Source of the DNA: Candidatus Melainabacteria bacterium
Lineage (GTDB): Bacteria > Cyanobacteriota > Vampirovibrionia > LMEP-6097
Length of the DNA stretch: 8,312 nucleotides
Direction of reading: 5' to 3'
Assembly: GCA_028817775.1 (NCBI GenBank)
Contig: JAPPOW010000221.1
Location: 1-8,312, forward strand
Shown here piece by piece: positions 5,007-8,312 of the stretch. The translations under genes were made by a program, and so were the position numbers. Under the pieces are notes generated by a model. That model made no database searches, was not told where the DNA came from, and saw only the letters and a program-made list of their open reading frames with translations. Position 1 is the first letter of the stretch; every line of letters starts with the position of its first letter.

Positions 5007-5272
5007 TGTCACTACTTGGACCTCAGCACGATCCTCTTGTTAGACCTTCAGCTGATCAGCAAGCTCTCGATCCGGCAAGACTTGAATCACCTCAATCTTT
5101 GGCTGATGATAGAGAGATAGACCTCGCTGGTTTAGGTTCTGTCACAGCGGAATACGCAAATGCCAGAGAACAGCAAGGTGGTCCTGGTGGACTTGCAAAT
5201 GCTGATACAGGAGCTGCAGAAGATGGTTCTATTGATTTGCCACAGGTTGCAGATTTGGGAGTCGGAGAATAA
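5006..5272 (+). CDS. Unrecognised acidic, lysine-free 88-residue protein inserted between L14 and L24
   Basis: I do not recognise this protein. It has 16 acidic residues (10 D, 6 E), four arginines and no lysine, and is rich in A, G, L, Q and P. It has no cysteine, signal peptide or membrane segment. Segments such as DPARLESPQSLADDREIDL (22-40) and a glycine-rich GGPGG (58-62) suggest a largely disordered chain with one or two short helices. Translation is well supported by AAGGAGG and by TAATG coupling to the preceding ORF; the stop lies 15 bases before rplX. In most bacteria rplN and rplX are adjacent, so this is a lineage-specific addition that should be expressed with the ribosome. A role as an accessory or regulatory factor is only a guess; a passenger ORF is also possible. 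Confidence 0.7.
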   Translation: MSLLGPQHDPLVRPSADQQALDPARLESPQSLADDREIDLAGLGSVTAEYANAREQQGGPGGLANADTGAAEDGSIDLPQVADLGVGE

Positions 5273-5287
5273 TTTTAGGTAAGAACA

Positions 5288-5728
5288 ATGCAAAAACAAA
5301 AAAAGAAACAAGTAAGATACACCAAAGCAGCTAAGTCGCCACTCGTGAAGAAGGGCAACAAGGTTCTTGTATCTGAAGCACTAGTTAAGAAAGGTCGTCG
5401 TAACCTACAAGCTAAGATGCATGTTAATCGCGGTGATGAAGTAGTAGTAATCTCTGGCGATGACAAGGGTAAGATCGGCAAAGTTCTTGAGATCTTTAAG
5501 GACAAGGGCAAGATCATTGTTGAGGGTGTTAATATGATTAAGCGTCACCGCAAATCTAACGCTCCTGGTCAAGAAGGTGAGATCGTTGAGATGGAAGCAC
5601 CAATCTTCGCTTCAAAAGTAATGCTTTGGGATGCTGAAGGCAACAAAGCTTCAAGGGTAGCTCACAAAACTTTAGAGAGCGGACAAAAAGTTAGACTTTA
5701 CAAGACTACGGGGGAGCAAATTGACTAA
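5288..5728 (+). CDS. rplX: 50S ribosomal protein L24 with basic N-terminal extension
   Basis: L24 is an early 50S assembly initiator that contains a KOW domain. The product has 146 residues; the core starts at Met44 (MHVNRGDEVVVISGDDKGKI), where the family normally begins. It continues GKVLEIFKDKGKIIVEGVNM, then HRKSNAPGQEGEI and MEAPIFASKVMLW. The ending (KVR-YKTTGEQID) is cyanobacterial/plastid-like. Residues 1-43 are a basic extension with LVKKG twice (19-23, 32-36). The upstream ATG was chosen because AGGTAA (5277-5282) lies five bases before it, whereas Met44 has no ribosome site. If Met44 were used, the product would have 103 residues, near normal length, so the start remains somewhat open. 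A palindromic repeat follows the stop. Confidence 0.95.
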   Translation: MQKQKKKQVRYTKAAKSPLVKKGNKVLVSEALVKKGRRNLQAKMHVNRGDEVVVISGDDKGKIGKVLEIFKDKGKIIVEGVNMIKRHRKSNAPGQEGEIVEMEAPIFASKVMLWDAEGNKASRVAHKTLESGQKVRLYKTTGEQID

Positions 5729-5731
5729 ATC

Positions 5732-5762
5732 TGTCATCCTGAGCCCAGCGGGCGTCAGGACC
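5732..5762. repeat. Short palindromic dispersed-type repeat between rplX and rplE
   Basis: TGTCATCCTGAG begins the element and GCGTCAGGACC ends it. CCTGA pairs with TCAGG, and inside them GCCC pairs with GGGC around AGC, with one bulged G. The same TGTCATCCTGAG...CGTCAGGA frame recurs at 7167-7203. Similar TGTCATCCTGAG elements are scattered through many bacterial genomes. It sits in the only sizeable gap before rplE and could shape the mRNA, but there is no T-run. Confidence 0.75.
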
Positions 5763-5791
5763 TCAGAGAAGAAGAACTTAAGGACATAATC

Positions 5792-6373
5792 ATGGCACAA
5801 TCACTTAAAGACAAATATGAATCAGAACTAAAGGCCAAAGTCAAAGAGAGACTTGGTATTACTAATGACTACGCTATCCCTAAGCTAGAGAAGATTTCAA
5901 TCAACTTTGGTCTTGGTGAATCAGCTACTAACGCTAAAACTTTAGAGAACGCAATCAATGACTTAGTGAACATTGCTGGTCAGAAGCCAGTGATCACTAG
6001 AGCAAAGAAATCAATTGCATCTTTCAAGCTTAGAGAAGATGCTGCAATTGGTTTAAAAGTTACTCTACGTAAGGACCGTATGTATAACTTCTTGTCAAAA
6101 CTAATCAACGTAGCCTTGCCTCGTGTAAGAGATTTTCAAGGTTTAAGCTTCAAGAGTTTTGATGGTAGAGGTAATTATACTTTTGGTCTTAAGGAGCAAT
6201 TAGTTTTCCCTGAGATTAAGTACGACAAAGTTGACGCTGTTAGAGGCATGGATATTACTATCTGTACTACATCACCTAACAACGAAGGCGCAAAAGTTTT
6301 ATTAGAAGAGCTTGGCTTCCCATTCCGTAAGCCAACGGCAGCACAATTGGAGAAAATGGCTAAAGCAGCATAG
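5792..6373 (+). CDS. rplE: 50S ribosomal protein L5
   Basis: L5 binds 5S rRNA, contacts the P-site tRNA and joins the subunit heads. The product has 193 residues, against about 180 in the family. Hallmarks are KLEKISINFGLGES (31-44), the AGQKPVITRAKKSIASFKLRE stretch (62-82), IGLKVTLRKDRMYNFLSKLI (86-105), ALPRVRDFQGL (108-118), FDGRGNYTFGLKEQLVFPEI (123-142), and RGMDITICTT. The C-terminus is about a dozen residues longer than usual, with PTAAQLEKMAKAA. TAAGGA precedes the ATG by seven bases. It follows the palindromic repeat and is 22 bases ahead of rpsN. Confidence 0.98.
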   Translation: MAQSLKDKYESELKAKVKERLGITNDYAIPKLEKISINFGLGESATNAKTLENAINDLVNIAGQKPVITRAKKSIASFKLREDAAIGLKVTLRKDRMYNFLSKLINVALPRVRDFQGLSFKSFDGRGNYTFGLKEQLVFPEIKYDKVDAVRGMDITICTTSPNNEGAKVLLEELGFPFRKPTAAQLEKMAKAA

Positions 6374-6395
6374 GCCAAAAAGAGAGAAGAACATT

Positions 6396-6701
6396 ATGGC
6401 GAAAAAATCTTGTATCGAAAAAACACTTAAGAAAAAGCGACTCGTCGCTAAGCACTCTAAGCGTAGAGCTGAGTTGAAGAAGCAATTGCTCAACCCTGAG
6501 CTTGATTTTGAGGCGCGCATGGCGATCCAGAAGCAGCTTGAGTCTCTTCCGTTGAATTCAAGTACAGTACGCGACCGTAATAGATGTTGGCTCACAGGTA
6601 GACCACGTGGCTACCACAGAGATCTTGGTATTTGTCGTAACTCACTAAGAACAATGGCTCACCAAGGGCTTATCCCAGGAATGACAAAAGCGAGCTGGTA
6701 A
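6396..6701 (+). CDS. rpsN: 30S ribosomal protein S14, long zinc-free type
   Basis: S14 sits in the 30S head beside S3, S10 and S19. At 101 residues it is the long form without the paired CxxC zinc motifs; only isolated cysteines occur (Cys5, RNRCW and GICR). It starts MAKKSCIEKTLKKKRLVAKH. The conserved C-terminus runs from RDRNRCWLTGRPRGYHRDLG through AHQGLIPGMTKASW, a wording close to cyanobacterial and plastid S14. The in-frame ATG at 6312 is rejected: it reads from inside rplE and adds nothing S14-like. Its ribosome site is only a purine stretch (AGAGAGAAG, 6381-6389). Its place between rplE and rpsH is the general bacterial one. Confidence 0.97.
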   Translation: MAKKSCIEKTLKKKRLVAKHSKRRAELKKQLLNPELDFEARMAIQKQLESLPLNSSTVRDRNRCWLTGRPRGYHRDLGICRNSLRTMAHQGLIPGMTKASW

Positions 6702-6720
6702 TCAATAAGGAATTTTAATC

Positions 6721-7161
6721 ATGTCAGTAACAGAAGAAAAGAAAAAAATCAAAGCAAACGGTACCACTAATGATCCAGTGGCTGACTTCTTAACAAGAGT
6801 TCGTAATGCTCAGTTGGTCAATAAGCAAACAGTGGCTATTCCATTTAGTAAGCTTAAGCTTGAACTGGCTAACTTACTTGTGAAGGAAGGTTATCTTCGT
6901 AGTGCCAAAACTATTAACGAAGACAATGTTGCAATTAAGTCTATTGAACTTGAACTTAAGTACCAAGATGGCACTCCAGCTATCAAAGGTTTACGCAAGT
7001 ATTCTAAGCCAGGTCTACGTAAGTACACCAAAGCTCAGTACGCACCTAGAGTACTCAATGGTTTGGGTGTAGCAGTACTTTCTACAAGCCAAGGTCTCAA
7101 AACTGACCGTCAGGCTCGTAAAGAAAAAATTGGAGGGGAAATTCTCTGTCAGATTTGGTAA
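6721..7161 (+). CDS. rpsH: 30S ribosomal protein S8
   Basis: S8 binds the central 16S domain and, in E. coli, also represses the spc operon through its mRNA. The product has 146 residues. About 16 extra residues (MSVTEEKKKIKANGTT) precede the family start NDPVADFLTRVRNA (17-30). Then come IPFSKLKLELANLLVKEGYL, the GLRKYSKPGLRKY segment (90-102), VLNGLGVAVLSTSQGLKTDRQAR (111-133), and the C-terminal GGEILCQIW. AAGGA (6707-6711) lies nine bases before the ATG and supports the longer N-terminus. A palindromic repeat begins five bases after the stop. Confidence 0.97.
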   Translation: MSVTEEKKKIKANGTTNDPVADFLTRVRNAQLVNKQTVAIPFSKLKLELANLLVKEGYLRSAKTINEDNVAIKSIELELKYQDGTPAIKGLRKYSKPGLRKYTKAQYAPRVLNGLGVAVLSTSQGLKTDRQARKEKIGGEILCQIW

Positions 7162-7166
7162 TCACT

Positions 7167-7203
7167 TGTCATCCTGAGGAGCCGCAGGCGACGTCAGGAT
7201 CCC
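7167..7203. repeat. Second TGTCATCCTGAG-type palindromic repeat, between rpsH and rplF
   Basis: It begins TGTCATCCTGAGGAGC and ends CGACGTCAGGATCCC. CCTGA (7173-7177) pairs with TCAGG (7194-7198), and the interior contains CGCAGGCG. It shares both ends with the copy at 5732-5762 but differs in the loop, as expected for one repeat family. It occupies most of the 76-nt gap. Confidence 0.75.
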
Positions 7204-7237
7204 AAAAACCAAAGACAGAAAATTAAGAGGTAAAACT

Positions 7238-7789
7238 ATGTCAAGGATCGGTAAAAAAGAAATAACTATCCCTAACGGAGTTGAAGTCACTGTCGAAAAT
7301 CAAGATGGTGGTCAAATCGTTAAGGTCAAGGGTCCCAAAGGTGAGCTTAGCCGCCAATTCAGACCTGAAATCATTATCACTCAAGAAGAGAACGAAGTTA
7401 AAGTAGCTCGCCAAGACGACACTCGTATGGCTAGATCATTACATGGTCTATCTCGTACACTTCTTAACAACATGATCTTGGGTGTGTCTCAAGGTTTCAA
7501 GAAAGAATTAGAGATCGTTGGCGTTGGTTACAGAGCAGCTCTCAAGGGTGCTAACTTAGATTTCCAACTTGGTAAATCTCATCCAGTTGTAATTGAACCA
7601 CCAAGCGGTATCGAATTTAAAGTAGAAGCGAACACTAAAGTTACAGTTTCAGGACCAGATAAGGAATTAGTTGGTCAGATTGCAGCAAATATCATTGCTC
7701 TTAGACCACCTGAACCATACAAGGGTAAAGGTATCCGTATTGCTGGTCAGAGAATCAAGCGTAAGGCAGGTAAATCAGCTGCTAAATAA
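7238..7789 (+). CDS. rplF: 50S ribosomal protein L6
   Basis: L6 lies near the sarcin-ricin loop and the factor-binding site and has two similar alpha/beta domains. The 183 residues are typical. Hallmarks are MSRIGKKEITIPNGVEV (1-17), VKGPKGELSR (30-39), LHGLSRTLLNNMILGVSQGF (68-87), KELEIVGVGYRAAL (89-102), LGKSHPV (111-117), VSGPDKELVGQIAANI (136-151), and the C-terminal RPPEPYKGKGIRIAGQRIKRKAGK. The ribosome site is GAGGTAA, four to five bases before the ATG. It is separated from rpsH by the repeat and followed 19 bases later by rplR. Confidence 0.98.
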   Translation: MSRIGKKEITIPNGVEVTVENQDGGQIVKVKGPKGELSRQFRPEIIITQEENEVKVARQDDTRMARSLHGLSRTLLNNMILGVSQGFKKELEIVGVGYRAALKGANLDFQLGKSHPVVIEPPSGIEFKVEANTKVTVSGPDKELVGQIAANIIALRPPEPYKGKGIRIAGQRIKRKAGKSAAK

Positions 7790-7808
7790 GCGCTAGGGAG
7801 AAGATATT

Positions 7809-8171
7809 ATGGCAACAATTAATCGTAGAGCAACAGCAGCCAAGAGACATAGAAGAGCTAGAAAGAAGATTAGCGGAACTACTGAGCGTCCTAGACTTGC
7901 TGTTTATAGATCTAACAAGCACATTGCAGCGCAAGTTATTAATGACGAGACTGCTAATACTTTGGCAGCGACAGCTACTTACGCCAAGGGTCTTAGAGGT
8001 AAAGTCAAGGGTACAGACAAAGCTGGTGCTGAAGCTGTAGGTAAGGCTATTGCAGAGATGGCTCAAGCTGCTGGTGTTAAGAAAGTAGTTTTTGATTGTG
8101 GTGGTAACCTTTACCACGGTAGAGTGCAGGCACTAGCTGATGCAGCTCGTAAAGCAGGATTGGAGTTTTAA
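7809..8171 (+). CDS. rplR: 50S ribosomal protein L18
   Basis: L18 binds 5S rRNA with L5 in the central protuberance. The 120 residues match the family. The basic N-terminus (RRATAAKRHRRARKKISGT) is followed by ERPRLAVYRSNKHIAAQVIN (26-45), TLAATATYAKGL, the helix AGAEAVGKAIAEMAQAAGV (72-90), and the ending VVFDCGGNLYHGRVQALADAARKAGLEF. AGGGAG (7795-7800) lies eight bases before the ATG. The next ORF starts five bases after the stop. Confidence 0.98.
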   Translation: MATINRRATAAKRHRRARKKISGTTERPRLAVYRSNKHIAAQVINDETANTLAATATYAKGLRGKVKGTDKAGAEAVGKAIAEMAQAAGVKKVVFDCGGNLYHGRVQALADAARKAGLEF

Positions 8172-8176
8172 TTAAG

Positions 8177-8305
8177 ATGTCAGAAGAAGAAAAGAAAGTA
8201 ACTGAAGAAGCTAAGGCAGAAGAGAGCAAGGTTGAAGATACTAAAGATAAAGCTGAGGAAGCTAAGACTGAAGAGGATCCGGCTGATGAAGCACAAGAGC
8301 CGTAA
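8177..8305 (+). CDS. Acidic 42-residue ORF after L18; probable start of an extended S5 gene or a separate small ORF
   Basis: The ATG lies five bases after rplR, where rpsE (S5) is expected. The product is almost entirely E, K, A and D (MSEEEKKVTEEAKAEESKVE, ending DEAQEP), low-complexity like the L22 extension but acidic. It ends at TAATAG. Reading the last bases from 8302 in the frame one base earlier gives V-I-E-(R/S). S5 proteins begin their conserved core with a similar stretch, for example QERVIQIRRV in cyanobacteria, so Q-E-P-V-I-E is suggestive. Possible explanations are a lost base near 8300, a true frameshift mutation, or a stand-alone acidic ORF with S5 starting outside the window. 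The ribosome site is weak (GGAG at 8162-8165, 11 bases away). Confidence 0.5.
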   Translation: MSEEEKKVTEEAKAEESKVEDTKDKAEEAKTEEDPADEAQEP

Positions 8306-8312
8306 TAGAAAG

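Noticed and set aside
6312..6395. Upstream ATG extending S14 into rplE
   Set aside because: The added residues are out-of-frame rplE sequence, and MAKKS at 6396 is the normal S14 start.
6988..7035. Apparent 8-residue tandem duplication in S8 (GLRKYSKP then GLRKYTKA)
   Set aside because: S8 proteins normally have a similar GL-R-SKPGLR-Y segment at this place, so no new duplication is needed to explain it.
1..8312. CRISPR arrays, tRNA or rRNA genes, insertion sequences, transposase genes
   Set aside because: No regularly spaced repeats, RNA-gene signatures or transposase-like proteins were seen.

Overview
The window is the central part of a bacterial S10/spc ribosomal-protein operon on the + strand, next to a short divergent block on the - strand. 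Fourteen ribosomal-protein genes lie in the conserved order L2, S19, L22, S3, L16, L29, S17, L14, (insert), L24, L5, S14, S8, L6, L18. An S5 gene is probably just beginning at the right edge. The DNA is moderately AT-rich. Several proteins carry cyanobacterial/plastid-like signatures: the S14 tail (RCWLTGRPRG, AHQGLIPG, TKASW) and the L24 ending (G-KVR-K-TGE-ID). S14 sits between L5 and S8, as in most bacteria. My tentative guess is a non-photosynthetic or deep relative of Cyanobacteria (Melainabacteria/Margulisbacteria type); this is inference from memory of family sequences.

Layout. Positions 1-259 (-) hold the N-terminal part of a probable DNA polymerase III delta subunit (holA). At 279-331 there is a 28-bp tandem duplication. 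Positions 333-782 (-) encode an unrecognised 149-residue helical, charged protein. Positions 783-1036 are the divergent leader, with one hairpin plus T-run. Dense ribosomal-protein genes run from 1037 to 8171, spaced by 0-75 nt or overlapping as TAATG. At 8177-8305 an acidic 42-codon ORF follows L18. The usual upstream genes rpsJ, rplC, rplD and rplW are absent, so the operon is split and L2 is its first gene here.

The least ordinary part is 4851-5272, between L14 and L24, which are normally adjacent. It holds two small ORFs of 51 and 88 codons. They are chained to L14 and to each other by TAATG overlaps, and each has a near-perfect Shine-Dalgarno. The first lies almost entirely inside a 116-nt imperfect palindrome with a perfect 12-bp core stem. 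The second encodes an acidic, lysine-free, probably disordered protein, which is striking in the middle of lysine-rich ribosomal genes.

A second theme is small palindromic dispersed-type repeats in the operon. One is read in frame as part of the L22 C-terminus, and two related copies sit between L24/L5 and between S8/L6. A third theme is extended N-termini: about 86 lysine/alanine/glutamate-rich residues on L22, about 43 basic residues on L24, a short one on S8, and possibly an acidic one on S5. The genes together encode parts of the 30S and 50S subunits and are probably transcribed as one unit from the region before L2.
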